From CAVOHU01 sp963817885 (GTDB lineage Bacteria; Acidobacteriota; Vicinamibacteria; Vicinamibacterales; JAKQTR01): a stretch of DNA of 64,000 nucleotides. Positions 52,770 to 61,350 of the stretch are shown here, one piece after another. The DNA is taken from the NCBI GenBank assembly GCA_963817885.1, contig CAWFQE010000012.1:496001-560000 (forward strand), in the 5' to 3' direction. The position numbers and the translations under genes are program-made. Below the pieces are notes generated by a model. The model was not told the origin of the DNA, did no database searches, and saw only the letters and a list, made by a program, of their open reading frames with translations. Positions within the stretch are counted from its first letter, which is position 1; each line of letters starts with the position of its first letter.

Positions 52770-53576
52770 TCAGGCCGACGCCGCTGCGGGCCCCGATTCA
52801 GGGCGAGGCCTGCGGGCCGGCGGGCGCCCCGCACGGCGCGCGGCGTCGTCGCCGGCGTTCTCGGCCTCGGTCTGCTCGACACGGGCGGACTCGCGCATGC
52901 TCCGGCCGGACATGATCGCGTCGGCCACCCGCGAGGTGAACAGGCGAATGGACCGCAGGGCATCGTCGTTGCCCGGGATCACGTAGTCGACCTCTTCCGG
53001 ATCGCAGTTGGTGTCGACAATGCCCACCACCGGGATCTTCAGCTTGCGCGCCTCGTCGACGGCGATCTTCTCTTTCTTCGTGTCCACGACGAAGATCGCG
53101 TCGGGCAGGCGGGACATCATCCGGATGCCGTCGAGATTCTTCTGGAGCTTCTTCTTCTCCTTCTCGACCTTCGCGATTTCCTTCTTGGTGATGGTCTCGT
53201 AGCGCCCGTCTGTGGCCATCGCCTCCAGCTCGCGGAGCCGCCCGAGGCTCTTCTGGATGGTCATGAAGTTGGTCAGCAGGCCGCCGAGCCAGCGCTGGTT
53301 GACGTAGAACATCCCGCACCGCTGTGCTTCATCCGAGACGGCGTCCTGCGCCTGGCGCTTGGTGCCGACAAAGAGCACCGTGCCGCCCTGCGAGGCCACG
53401 CCGGTCACGAATTCCTCTGCATCCCGGAAGAGCCTGGCGGTCTTGCCCAGGTCGATGATGTAGATGCCGTTCCGTTCGCCGAAAATGAACTGCTTCATCT
53501 TCGGATTCCAGCGCTTGGTCTGATGGCCGAAGTGGACCCCGGCCTCCAGCAATTCCTTGATGGCGATCCCGCTCAA
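52770..53576 (-). CDS. rpsB: 30S ribosomal protein S2
   Basis: A 268-aa S2. Conserved blocks are LLEAGVHFGHQTKRWNPKM, FIFGERNGIYIIDLGKTARL, GTKRQAQDAVSDEAQRCGM, NQRWLGGLLTNF and PVVGIVDTNCDPEEVDYVIP. The last ~45 residues are an Arg/Pro/Ala-rich extension (RRAGRPPARRPRPE). It lies between rpsI and tsf as usual. Confidence 0.97.
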   Translation of the reverse strand: MSGIAIKELLEAGVHFGHQTKRWNPKMKQFIFGERNGIYIIDLGKTARLFRDAEEFVTGVASQGGTVLFVGTKRQAQDAVSDEAQRCGMFYVNQRWLGGLLTNFMTIQKSLGRLRELEAMATDGRYETITKKEIAKVEKEKKKLQKNLDGIRMMSRLPDAIFVVDTKKEKIAVDEARKLKIPVVGIVDTNCDPEEVDYVIPGNDDALRSIRLFTSRVADAIMSGRSMRESARVEQTEAENAGDDAARRAGRPPARRPRPESGPAAASA

Positions 53577-53621
53577 GCGTCCTCCGTGACTGTCGCGACG
53601 GCGCCGGCCCTCGCGAACAAA

Positions 53622-54014
53622 CTAACGTTTGCTGAACTGGAAGCGCTTCCGTGCGCCTGCCAACCCGTACTTCTTCCGTTCCTTGGCCCGCGCGTCGCGC
53701 GTCACCAGGCCTTCCTTCTTCAGGCGACCGCGCAGCTCCGCGTTGTACTCGATCAACGCGCGCGTGATGCCGAGCCGCATGGCGCCTGCCTGGCCCGACA
53801 CCCCGCCGCCGTCGACTGTGGCGAGGATATCGAACTTGTCGGCGGTCTCGGTCAGCAACAGGGGCTGGCGAATCGCCATCCGCAGCGTCTCGGTGGGGAA
53901 GAAGTTGGCGAACTCGCGGTCGTTCACCTTGATGGCGCCTGCGCCCGGCCGCAGGAACACCCGGGCTGCGGACTTCTTGCGGCGCCCGGTTCCGTAATAC
54001 TGGATCACAGCCAA
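53622..54014 (-). CDS. rpsI: 30S ribosomal protein S9
   Basis: A 130-aa S9, ending in the conserved KKYGLAGARKRFQFSKR. The TTG at 54014 gives MAVIQYYGTGRRKKS, the usual S9 N-terminus and length, and GAGG lies 9 nt before it, inside the last codons of rplM. A GTG at 54008 is the alternative. If TTG is used, the gene does not overlap rplM's stop beyond three bases. Other hallmarks are VFLRPGAGAIKVNDREF and VDGGGVSGQAGAMRLGITRA. Confidence 0.95.
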   Translation of the reverse strand: MAVIQYYGTGRRKKSAARVFLRPGAGAIKVNDREFANFFPTETLRMAIRQPLLLTETADKFDILATVDGGGVSGQAGAMRLGITRALIEYNAELRGRLKKEGLVTRDARAKERKKYGLAGARKRFQFSKR

Positions 54015-54015
54015 G

Positions 54016-54447
54016 TTATGCAACCTCGAGCTTGGAGGGTTTCTGGGCGGCGTGGGGATGGTCCGGGCCCGCGTAGACCTTCAGCTTGCGGTACATCGCG
54101 TCACCGAGCTTGGTCTTGGGCAGCATGCCTCGGATCGCTTCCTCCACCAGGCGGTTCGGGTTGCGCTGGCGGACGATCTTCGCCCGTTCTTCGCGCAGCC
54201 CGCCTTCGAAGCCGCTGTGGCGCCGGTAGATCTTCTGCTCTTCCTTCCGGCCGGTCAGCTTCGCCTTCTTCGAGTTGATGACGACCACGTGGTCGCCCGT
54301 GTCGATGTGCGGGGTATAGGTGGCGTGGTGCTTGCCCTGGAGGAGGCGCGCCGCCTGGGTCGCAATCCGGCCCAGCACCTTGCCATCCGCATCAATCACG
54401 TGCCAGCGCCGTTCGACGCTGTGAGGTTTCGCCGTGAACGTTCGCAT
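54016..54447 (-). CDS. rplM: 50S ribosomal protein L13
   Basis: A 143-aa L13. It shows RRWHVIDADGKVLGRIATQA, HIDTGDHVVVINSKKAKLTG, KIYRRHSGFEGGL and GMLPKTKLGDAMYRKLKVY. It is first in the translation unit, behind a TTGACA-N17-TACGCT promoter, with a leader of about 40 nt. Confidence 0.97.
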   Translation of the reverse strand: MRTFTAKPHSVERRWHVIDADGKVLGRIATQAARLLQGKHHATYTPHIDTGDHVVVINSKKAKLTGRKEEQKIYRRHSGFEGGLREERAKIVRQRNPNRLVEEAIRGMLPKTKLGDAMYRKLKVYAGPDHPHAAQKPSKLEVA

Positions 54448-54493
54448 CAGATCGTCTCTACCTCGGGGTTATTCCCAACAACGGCAAACCAAA

Positions 54494-54522
54494 AGCGTAC
54501 CAGCCTTTCCGGGCTCTGTCAA
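54494..54522 (-). promoter_or_regulatory. Sigma-70-type promoter of the rplM-rpsI-rpsB-tsf-pyrH-frr unit
   Basis: On the minus strand, TTGACA (54517-54522), a 17-nt spacer and TACGCT (54494-54499). The expected start is about 40 nt before rplM. Confidence 0.75.
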
Positions 54523-54805
54523 GATTGTTGGACCGCGCGTATGCTATAGCCGGGCGGCGAAAGTGCCCGGAACCGGGCTGCCTTACACGTGGGTGCACGC
54601 CTCTGCCTGTAGAGTCGGAACACACCGGCCGATAAGAGAGGCGGCCGGAGTTGTTTGGCGCTTCGGCCCGGGTGCCGGGCGTCGCGGTTTCGGCACCGTC
54701 AAAGACCTGGCGCCGACGACGATTTTGCACGTACGACCTCGGCCTCGGTCGGTCGTGCGCACAGCGCTGACGAAATGGAGCCCGGATTCAGCGGGTTTGC
54801 CGCTG
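54523..54805. other. Long divergent intergenic region between rplM and pilM
   Basis: No gene was recognised. An imperfect stem-loop has CGCCTCT (54598-54604) pairing with AGAGGCG (54637-54643) around a 32-nt interior that itself contains GCC/GGC arms. Further on lies the ACGACC-N12-GGTCGT inverted repeat (54733-54756). Some positions near 54484 resemble a c-di-GMP riboswitch core (GGCAAACC), but the rest of that motif is absent. Confidence 0.45.
54733..54756. promoter_or_regulatory. Inverted repeat, possible activator site upstream of the pilM sigma-54 promoter
   Basis: ACGACC (54733-54738) and GGTCGT (54751-54756) form an inverted repeat with a 12-nt spacer. Its centre is about 62 bp upstream of the -24 element and about 85 bp upstream of the expected start, a usual place for bacterial enhancer-binding proteins. 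No known consensus was matched. Confidence 0.4.
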
Positions 54806-54820
54806 TGGCATCAACCTTGC
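54806..54820 (+). promoter_or_regulatory. Sigma-54 (-24/-12) promoter of the pil operon
   Basis: TGGCATCAACCTTGC matches the -24 GG / -12 GC sigma-54 consensus TGGCAC-N5-TTGC with exact spacing and one mismatch (T for C). It ends 56 bp before the pilM GTG, so the leader would be about 45 nt. Sigma-54 control is known for pilin genes of Pseudomonas and others. Confidence 0.75.
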
Positions 54821-54876
54821 GCGTAGAGAATCGGGCGGGAGGCCGCCTCGGGCCTCGGAAAGGGTGGGACAGAAGG

Positions 54877-55929
54877 GTGTTCCGCAGAAGCAAAACGCTG
54901 GTCGGACTCGACATCGGCTCGAGCGCCGTGAAGGCGGTCGAGCTGAAGCCGGCGGGGCGATCCTTCAAGGTCGTCTCCTACGGCAGCCACCCGATCTCAC
55001 CCGACAGCATCGTCGATGGCGCGATCATCGACGGGGCGAGTGTGGCCGACGCGATCCGCCGCACCTTCGAGGGCAGCAAGATCAAGACGACCGACGTCGC
55101 GGCGTCACTGTCAGGCAACGCAGTCATCGTCAAGAAAATCAGCCTGCCCGTGATGACCGAGGCCGAGCTGGCCGACTCGATCCAGTGGGAAGCCGAGCAG
55201 TACATCCCGTTCGACATCCAGGATGTCAACCTCGACTACCAGATCCTCGATGCGGGCGGTGATGGACGCGGCACGATGGAAGTGCTGCTGGTCGCCGCCA
55301 AGAAAGAGAAGATCGCGGACTACACGGGCGTCATCAGCCAGGCCGGCCGTTCGCCCGTGGTGGTGGACGTGGATGCCTTCGCGCTGCAGAACGCCTACGA
55401 GGCGAACTACGACCTGGAACCCGATCGCGTCACCGTGCTGATGAACGTCGGGGCCAGCGCGATCAACATCAACATCGTGATGGGCGCCGTCTCGCTGTTC
55501 ACCCGCGACATCTCGATCGGCGGCAACGCCTACACCGAGGCGATCCAGCGGGAGTTGAACCTGCCGTTCGAAACCGCCGAGCAGCTCAAGCGCGGCATCC
55601 CGGTCGAGGGGGCCGCCATCGAGGATGTCGGGCCCGTCCTGCGGGCGGTCACCGAGAACGTGCTGCTCGAAACGCAGAAGACCTTCGACTTCTTCAAAGC
55701 CACCGCCTCGGCCGACCGCATCGATCGCATCGTGATGTGCGGCGGAGGATCCAGGCTTCACGATTTCCCGGCCGCCGTCAGCGAGCGATTCGGCGCGCCG
55801 GTCGAGCCGTTCAGGCCGTTCCAGCGAATCGCGTTCGATGCCCACAAGCTGGGCGTCGATCCGGACGAGGTCGCCGCGACCTCGGTCGTGGCGGTCGGCC
55901 TGGCGCTCAGACGGGCGGGCGACCGATGA
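54877..55929 (+). CDS. pilM: Type IV pilus assembly protein PilM
   Basis: A 350-aa FtsA/actin-like ATPase of the pilus alignment complex in the cytoplasm. It shows VGLDIGSSAVKAVELKPAGR, the VVDVDAFALQNAYEANYD segment, LMNVGASAININIVMGAVSL, FTRDISIGGNAYTEAIQREL and a late VMCGGGSRLHDF. The GTG at 54877 is preceded by an AGAAGG sequence; the frame is open further up but has no family-like residues there. It binds the N-terminal INLL motif of PilN, encoded next. Confidence 0.93.
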   Translation: MFRRSKTLVGLDIGSSAVKAVELKPAGRSFKVVSYGSHPISPDSIVDGAIIDGASVADAIRRTFEGSKIKTTDVAASLSGNAVIVKKISLPVMTEAELADSIQWEAEQYIPFDIQDVNLDYQILDAGGDGRGTMEVLLVAAKKEKIADYTGVISQAGRSPVVVDVDAFALQNAYEANYDLEPDRVTVLMNVGASAININIVMGAVSLFTRDISIGGNAYTEAIQRELNLPFETAEQLKRGIPVEGAAIEDVGPVLRAVTENVLLETQKTFDFFKATASADRIDRIVMCGGGSRLHDFPAAVSERFGAPVEPFRPFQRIAFDAHKLGVDPDEVAATSVVAVGLALRRAGDR

Positions 55930-56510
55930 TTCGCATCAACCTCCTTGCACGGGACAAGAAGCAGCGCGCGCCGCGCCGCCAGAAGACCTCGTCGTTCCAG
56001 CCCGGCCAGCAGATCACCGTGGCCTGCACGCTGATCCTGCTCGCGGCCGGTCTCGGCACCGGCTGGTGGTATTGGTCGCTCCGCAAGGATTCGGCCCGGC
56101 TCAACGACGAGCTCGCCGCCGCGCAGCAGGAAACCGACCGCCTCCGGACGATCATCGTCCAGGTGCGGCAGTACGAAACGCGCAAGGGCCAGCTCCAGCA
56201 GCGGGTCTCGCTCATCGAGCAGCTCAGGCGTGGACAGAGCGGCCCGGTGCACATGCTCGACCAGATCAGCCGCAGCCTGCCCGACATGCTCTGGCTGACC
56301 GACCTCAAGCAGACCGGCAACGACGTGCTGATCGCGGGCCGCTGCACGGTGCTGACCTCGCTGTCCGATTTCGTCGGCAACCTCGAGAACACCGGCTGGT
56401 TCAAGAGGCCGGTGGAAATTGTCGACAGCCAAGTCGAGAAGACCGCCGCGACCGGGGCCGAGATCATCAAGTTCTCCATCAAAGCGCAATTTGCCCCCCC
56501 GCCAGGGTAG
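55926..56510 (+). CDS. pilN: Type IV pilus assembly protein PilN
   Basis: A 194-aa inner-membrane protein. The N-terminus MIRINLLARD contains the INLL motif that docks into PilM. A transmembrane helix (VACTLILLAAGLGTGWWYWS) follows at about residues 33-53, then a coiled coil (ARLNDELAAAQQETDRLRTI) and a periplasmic ferredoxin-like part. It starts in the pilM stop (ATGA). The next 130 bp to pilO contain no visible gene. Confidence 0.92.
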   Translation: MIRINLLARDKKQRAPRRQKTSSFQPGQQITVACTLILLAAGLGTGWWYWSLRKDSARLNDELAAAQQETDRLRTIIVQVRQYETRKGQLQQRVSLIEQLRRGQSGPVHMLDQISRSLPDMLWLTDLKQTGNDVLIAGRCTVLTSLSDFVGNLENTGWFKRPVEIVDSQVEKTAATGAEIIKFSIKAQFAPPPG

Positions 56511-56639
56511 AAGAGCCGTGAGACAACCCGGGCGCCAGGCCGTGTCTGGCGCGAGGGTGTTGCGTTCGGGCCGTTCGGCAAGATTGCGTGCAACCGTGTA
56601 AAGCCCGGTGGGGTAGACCCCGATACGATACGTGGAGCC

Positions 56640-57275
56640 ATGGAACTGAGCCTCAACAAGATGCCGTGGTACGCCCAGGTGGGCCTGTTCGTCGCAATCG
56701 CCATCGGCGGCGTCGCGGCGTTCTACTACCTGTACGCCGCCGACGCGATGGCCGAGATGAACACGCGCCGGCAGCAGCTGGAGTCGCTGCGGACCGACAT
56801 CAACAAGGGCCTGGCCACCGCGCGGCAGCTGCCGCAGTTCCGCTCGCAGGTGACCGAACTCGAGGCGCGCCTCAACAGCCTGAAGGCCGTGCTGCCCGAG
56901 GAGAAGGACTTCGGCGACCTGCTGCGCAATCTCCAGACGCTGGCCACGCAGTCCAGCCTGGCGATTAACGTGTTCAAGCCGGCGCCTGTCGTCACCAGGC
57001 AGCTGCACGCGGAATGGCCGATCAACATCGAGCTCGAAGGGACCTATCACAACCTCGGTCTCTTCTTCGATCGGATCAGCCGGTTCTCGCGAATCATCAA
57101 CGTGGGCAACATCGCCATCAAAGCCCGGGACCGGCAGGAGGCGAACGCGACCATCCAGGTGGCGTGCGTCGCGACCACCTTCGTCCTGCTTCCCGAGAAC
57201 GCCGCCAAGGCTGCGGCGCCACCAGCGCCCGGCGCCCCGGCCCCGGCCGCTGCTGCCGGAGGAGGTGGCCACTGA
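56640..57275 (+). CDS. pilO: Type IV pilus assembly protein PilO
   Basis: A 211-aa inner-membrane protein that heterodimerises with PilN. It begins with a helix (MPWYAQVGLFVAIAIGGVAA then FYYLYA), continues through a coiled coil (LRTDINKGLATARQLPQFRS) and a periplasmic domain with LEGTYHNLGLFFDRISRFSR, and ends in an Ala/Pro-rich tail. It shares one base with pilP. The 130-bp gap before it is larger than elsewhere in the operon. Confidence 0.92.
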   Translation: MELSLNKMPWYAQVGLFVAIAIGGVAAFYYLYAADAMAEMNTRRQQLESLRTDINKGLATARQLPQFRSQVTELEARLNSLKAVLPEEKDFGDLLRNLQTLATQSSLAINVFKPAPVVTRQLHAEWPINIELEGTYHNLGLFFDRISRFSRIINVGNIAIKARDRQEANATIQVACVATTFVLLPENAAKAAAPPAPGAPAPAAAAGGGGH

Positions 57276-57814
57276 TGAGGCGCGCCTCTCGTCACATCGG
57301 GCGAACGTCACGGCGCGCGGGCGCCTGGGCGTTGTGCGCCCTGTTCTTCGGTGCCGGCATGGCCGGCCTGGCGGCGGCCGCCGAACCCGGTCAGCCCGCT
57401 TCCGCTGCCGCGCAGGCCAAGCCTGCCGCGGCACCTCCCGTCGCTGCGCCACAGGCCGGAGCCTATACCTACAACCCTGAGGGGCGGCGCGACCCGTTCG
57501 TGAGCCTGATCTCGCGCGGCTTCGACAACAGCGGGCGGCGATCGGGCAAGCCCGCTGAAGGCGTGTCGGGCATGGCGGTCGCCGATCTCATCCTCAAGGG
57601 TGTCTTCCAGAGCCGCGGGCGGTACGTGGCGATTGTGCAAGGGCCGGACAACAAGTCGTATACCGTCCGGGTCAACGATCGTCTCTTCGATGGTTTTGTC
57701 AGGGCGATCACGTCCAACGAGATCGTGTTGATCCAGGAAGTCAACGATCCACTGTCGGTGTCCAAGCAGCGCGAAGTGCGAAAGTCGCTCCGCGTGGCTT
57801 CTGAGCCGAAGTAA
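57275..57814 (+). CDS. pilP: Type IV pilus assembly protein PilP
   Basis: A 179-aa protein that links PilN/PilO to the PilQ secretin. An N-terminal signal-like helix (AWALCALFFGAGMAGLAAAA) is followed by an Ala/Pro linker and a PilP domain: YNPEGRRDPFVSLISRGFDN, LILKGVFQSRGRYVAIVQGP and the ITSNEIVLIQEVNDPLSVSK segment. There is no lipobox Cys. It overlaps the pilQ start by one base. Confidence 0.9.
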   Translation: MRRASRHIGRTSRRAGAWALCALFFGAGMAGLAAAAEPGQPASAAAQAKPAAAPPVAAPQAGAYTYNPEGRRDPFVSLISRGFDNSGRRSGKPAEGVSGMAVADLILKGVFQSRGRYVAIVQGPDNKSYTVRVNDRLFDGFVRAITSNEIVLIQEVNDPLSVSKQREVRKSLRVASEPK

Positions 57815-60469
57815 TGGCACACAAGGATTCCGCAATGTCGAAGGCGGTGGCTCGCCCCAGTTCATTCACCGGCCGGCTCGGTCTTTCGAGCTGGCTGGTG
57901 GCACTCGCCGGCACCGTTGCCATCCTGGCCTCGCCGCTCTCGGGAGTGGCGATTGGCCAGGCTCCGCTGCCGCATCTGACGGCGGTGTCGGGCAAAGTCG
58001 ACGGCAAGACCACGACGGTCGTCATCGAGGTCTCCGAGCCGGTGCCATACGTGGCCACCCAGCCGGATCCCTTTACCGTCCTGGTCGAGTTGCGCAACGT
58101 GGACGCCTCTCGGGCCTCGAATCCGCTGGCGCGGAAGGAACTCGAGCAGATCTCTGGTGTCGCCATCGAACAGGGCAAGGCCGACGATGGGGCGACGGTG
58201 GCCAGGGTGCGAATCGTGTTGCTGAAGCCCATGAGGTTCATGGTCCGAAGCGCCAAGAACCTGATCTACGTGCAGTTCGACGCCGCCGCGGCCGTCGCGC
58301 CGCCCTCCGCCACGGAGCAGCCCGCCGCCGCGACCGGCGTGGCGCCGCCCGCTGCTCAGGCGCCGCCTGCGGTCGAGGCCGCCAAACCCGCCGAACCGGC
58401 GCGGGCCCAGCCCGAGCCGGCGGCAAAACCACCCGAGCCGACCGAGTATCCCAAGGCTGCAGGGATTCCGGCGGCGGCTTCAACGGCGGCCAAGCCGGCA
58501 GCGGTTGCGAGCGTCCAGAAGCCCTCCCAGCCGGCCGCGCCCGCCGCCTCCACGAAGATTGCCACGACGCTGACGAGCATTCGAGCCACGCCCGAAGCAG
58601 GCGGCGTGCGGATCACGCTGGCCGGCAACGGCCGCCTGGTGGCCGGTTCGGTGGCGCCCGTCAAGAATCCGCCCCCGCGCCTGGTGGTCGACCTCCCGAA
58701 TGTCCGGCCCGGCGTGCCTGCGGTGTTCCCGGTCCAGGGCGGCGGACCAGTCAGGCAAATCCGCATCGCCACCTTCTCCGAGCAGCCGCTCGTCACGCGC
58801 GTGGTCCTCGACTTGAACGAGAAGACCTCGCACTCGGTCGAGACCGAGGGCGACTCGATCGTGCTGCTGGTTGGTGAGACCGGCGCTGCGGCGCCGGCCG
58901 CCGTGCCAGCCGCGCCAACCGTGCCAGTCGCGACGCCGGCAGCCGCGACCAAGGCCGCTGCACCGCCCGAGCGCCGCGCTGAGACGCCGGCGCCGGTCAA
59001 GGCGGCGGAACCGAAGCCGGAAGCACCGAAGCCTGAACAGCCCAAGGCTCAGGCGGCGAAGCCCGAGCCCGCGCCGGCCGAGGCCACTCGACCCGAGACA
59101 CCGAGGGCCGAGGTGCGGCCTGCGCCTGCCGCTGCGCCGAGTTCCGTCCAGACCTCCGCCGCGGCCATGGGGCAGATGGTGGCGCAGGCGCGGGGCGAGA
59201 AGCAGGTACTCGGGCTTCCCGGTCAGCTTCGACTTCACCGGCGCCGACCTGCGATCGGTCATTCGCACCTTCGCAGAAGATGCCGGGCTCAACATCGTCC
59301 TCGATCCGGCCGTGCAAGGCTCGGTCGACGTGAACTTCCGCGACGTGCCCTGGGACCAGGCACTCGATCTGATCCTGCGATCGAACAAGCTCGGATACAC
59401 CCTCGAAGGCAGCGTGGTTCGCATTGCACCGCTGACCGTGCTCGCCGAGGAAGAGAAGCAGCACCAGGCGCTCGCCGATGCCCAGGCCATGTCGGGGCAG
59501 CTCGGCGTGCTGACCCGGTCACTCAGCTATGCGAAGGCCGAGGATCTGAGCGAGCTGCTGCTCAAGAGCACGCTGACCTCCCGCGGCCAGGTGCAGGTGG
59601 ACAAGCGGACCAACACGATCATCATCCGCGACCTGCCTGCCTCGCTGACCACGGCCGAGACGCTTCTGACGACGCTCGACAAGGCGCAGCCCCAGGTGGA
59701 GATCGAGGCCCGGATCGTCCAGACCACGCGCGACGCGTCGCGCGCCCTGGGCGTGCAGTGGGGCCTCAACGCGCGGGCGAACTCCGAGCTGGGCAACACG
59801 CTGCCGACCACGTTCCCCGCGCAGGGCAGCGTTGGCGGCCGCCTCGGATCGGTGACCCAGGGCAACCCGACGGGACCCGGGCGATCCAACGTGCCGACTG
59901 CCATCAACCTCCCGGTTACGGGAGCCACCAGCGGTGTCGGCATCGCCATGGGTTCGATTACCGGCGCATTCAACCTCGACCTGGCGCTGTCGGCTCTCGA
60001 GAAGAAGGGCCAGGGCCGCATTCTTTCCACGCCCCGCGTCATGATGCAGAACAACGTCGAGGCGGAGGTCTACCAGGGCATCCAGATCCCCATCCAGACG
60101 ATTGCCAACAACACGATCACCGTCACGTTCAAGGATGCGGCACTCAGCCTGAAGGTGACCCCGCAGATTACCGCGTCCAACACCGTCATCATGACCATCG
60201 CGCTCGAGAACGCCACGCCTGACTTCAGCCGCCAGGTGAACGGCATTCCGCCAATCGATACCCAGCGGGCCCGGACGCAGGTGCTGGTGAACGACCGCGA
60301 GACGACCGTGCTCGGCGGCGTCGTGGTGAACTCGACGCAGTCGACCAACGACAAGGTTCCCTTCCTGAGCCGCATCCCGCTGCTGGGGTGGCTCTTCAAG
60401 CGGGACACCGCGGACGACTCGGACCGCGAATTGCTGATCTTCATCACGCCGAGAATCGTCAGGCAGTAG
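57814..60469 (+). CDS. pilQ: Type IV pilus secretin PilQ, with an apparent 1-nt insertion
   Basis: About 885 aa if one extra G at 59206 is removed. The signal-like N-terminus precedes two AMIN domains (PLPHLTAVSGKVDGKTTTVV and ATTLTSIRATPEAGGVRITL regions), joined by Pro/Ala linkers. The first frame ends in nonsense after ARGEKQ. The second resumes with YSGFPVSFDFTGADLRSVIR, then N0/N1 (EDAGLNIVLDPAVQGSVDVN), and the secretin domain with VPTAINLPVTGATSGVGIAM and the closing VLGGVVVNSTQSTNDKVPF and LGWLFKRD. PilQ forms the outer-membrane pore for the pilus. The intact secretin half and family continuity argue for a sequence error. Confidence 0.93.
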
Positions 60470-60502
60470 GGCAGCGACGCTCACGACAGGGAGAGGAACG
60501 AT

Positions 60503-61150
60503 ATGCACGGCACATCGAAGTCCATCGTCGGCATGGCGCGCCGACCTCTGGCCGGCGCCCTCGCCGTGGCGTGGTTGATGTTCAGCGCTTCGTGCGGATA
60601 CCTCAGCAAGAACGGCCGGTCGCCGGTGTACCTGATCATCGACAGCCTCCAGGCTGCGTCGGGAGCGAAGCCCGCCTCGTTGAGCACGATCCTCGACTCG
60701 GACGTGCTGACCTACGTCAAGACCCAGGTGGGCGGCCAGCAGGTCCTGGTGCCGACGGTGTTCGAGGACCCGGGCCAGATCGCGCTTCACGTCGCGCCGA
60801 AGGCGCCGGAAGCGACCATCACGCCGACCAACAACATCACGGTGACGCGGTATCACGTGGAATTCAGGCGGTCCGACGGGCGCAACACCCAGGGCGTCGA
60901 TGTGCCGTACGCCTTTGATGGCGCCGCGACCGGGACGCTCGGCGACGGCTCGGGGACGATCTCCATCATCCTCGTGCGGGCGCAGGCCAAGCTCGAGGCC
61001 CCGCTCAAGGCGCTGGTCGGCGGCGGCGGCGCGAGCCTGATTTCGACGATCGCCGAGGTGACGATCTACGGGCGTGATCAGAACGGAAACGACATTACGG
61101 TGACCGGGAGCATCTCGGTCAACTTCGCCGACTGGGGAGACCCGGCGTAG
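60503..61150 (+). CDS. Probable lipoprotein downstream of pilQ, unknown
   Basis: A 215-aa protein with a lipoprotein signal: a basic start, PLAGALAVAWLMFSASC with the Cys at about residue 31. The mature part is beta-rich (VYLIIDSLQAASGAKPASLS, TVTRYHVEFRRSDGRNTQGV, EVTIYGRDQNGNDITVTGSI). It has no obvious catalytic motif and no family I can name. It lies 33 bp after pilQ in the same direction, so an accessory role in the pilus machine is possible. Confidence 0.65.
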   Translation: MHGTSKSIVGMARRPLAGALAVAWLMFSASCGYLSKNGRSPVYLIIDSLQAASGAKPASLSTILDSDVLTYVKTQVGGQQVLVPTVFEDPGQIALHVAPKAPEATITPTNNITVTRYHVEFRRSDGRNTQGVDVPYAFDGAATGTLGDGSGTISIILVRAQAKLEAPLKALVGGGGASLISTIAEVTIYGRDQNGNDITVTGSISVNFADWGDPA

Positions 61151-61171
61151 CCGGCCCGGAGCCGGCACGCG

Positions 61172-61190
61172 GCCTGAGCGCTCCTCAGGC
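61172..61190 (+). terminator. Possible hairpin terminator after the pilQ-lipoprotein genes
   Basis: GCCTGAG (61172-61178) pairs with CTCAGGC (61184-61190) around a 5-nt loop. No T-run follows, so this may be a processing or attenuation hairpin instead. Confidence 0.35.
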
Positions 61191-61350
61191 GCCTCTGATG
61201 ATCCCTCGCCGGCCCTGGCGCGGCCGGGGCGGCTGAATCGGAGTGGCGCCCAGGCAGGCGGGCAGGCGGTTCTTGCGAGTGAGGCGTCGAAGCGGACAGG
61301 CCGCTTTCGGGGCCCTAAGGTCTTATTCTTATTCGATTGAGGCACGGAAT

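Noticed and set aside
54481..54560. c-di-GMP riboswitch (GEMM-like) near rplM/pilM
   Set aside because: Only GGCAAACC and a TAGCCGGG-like string match; the GACGCAAAGC core and pairing are missing, and it lies on the rplM promoter.
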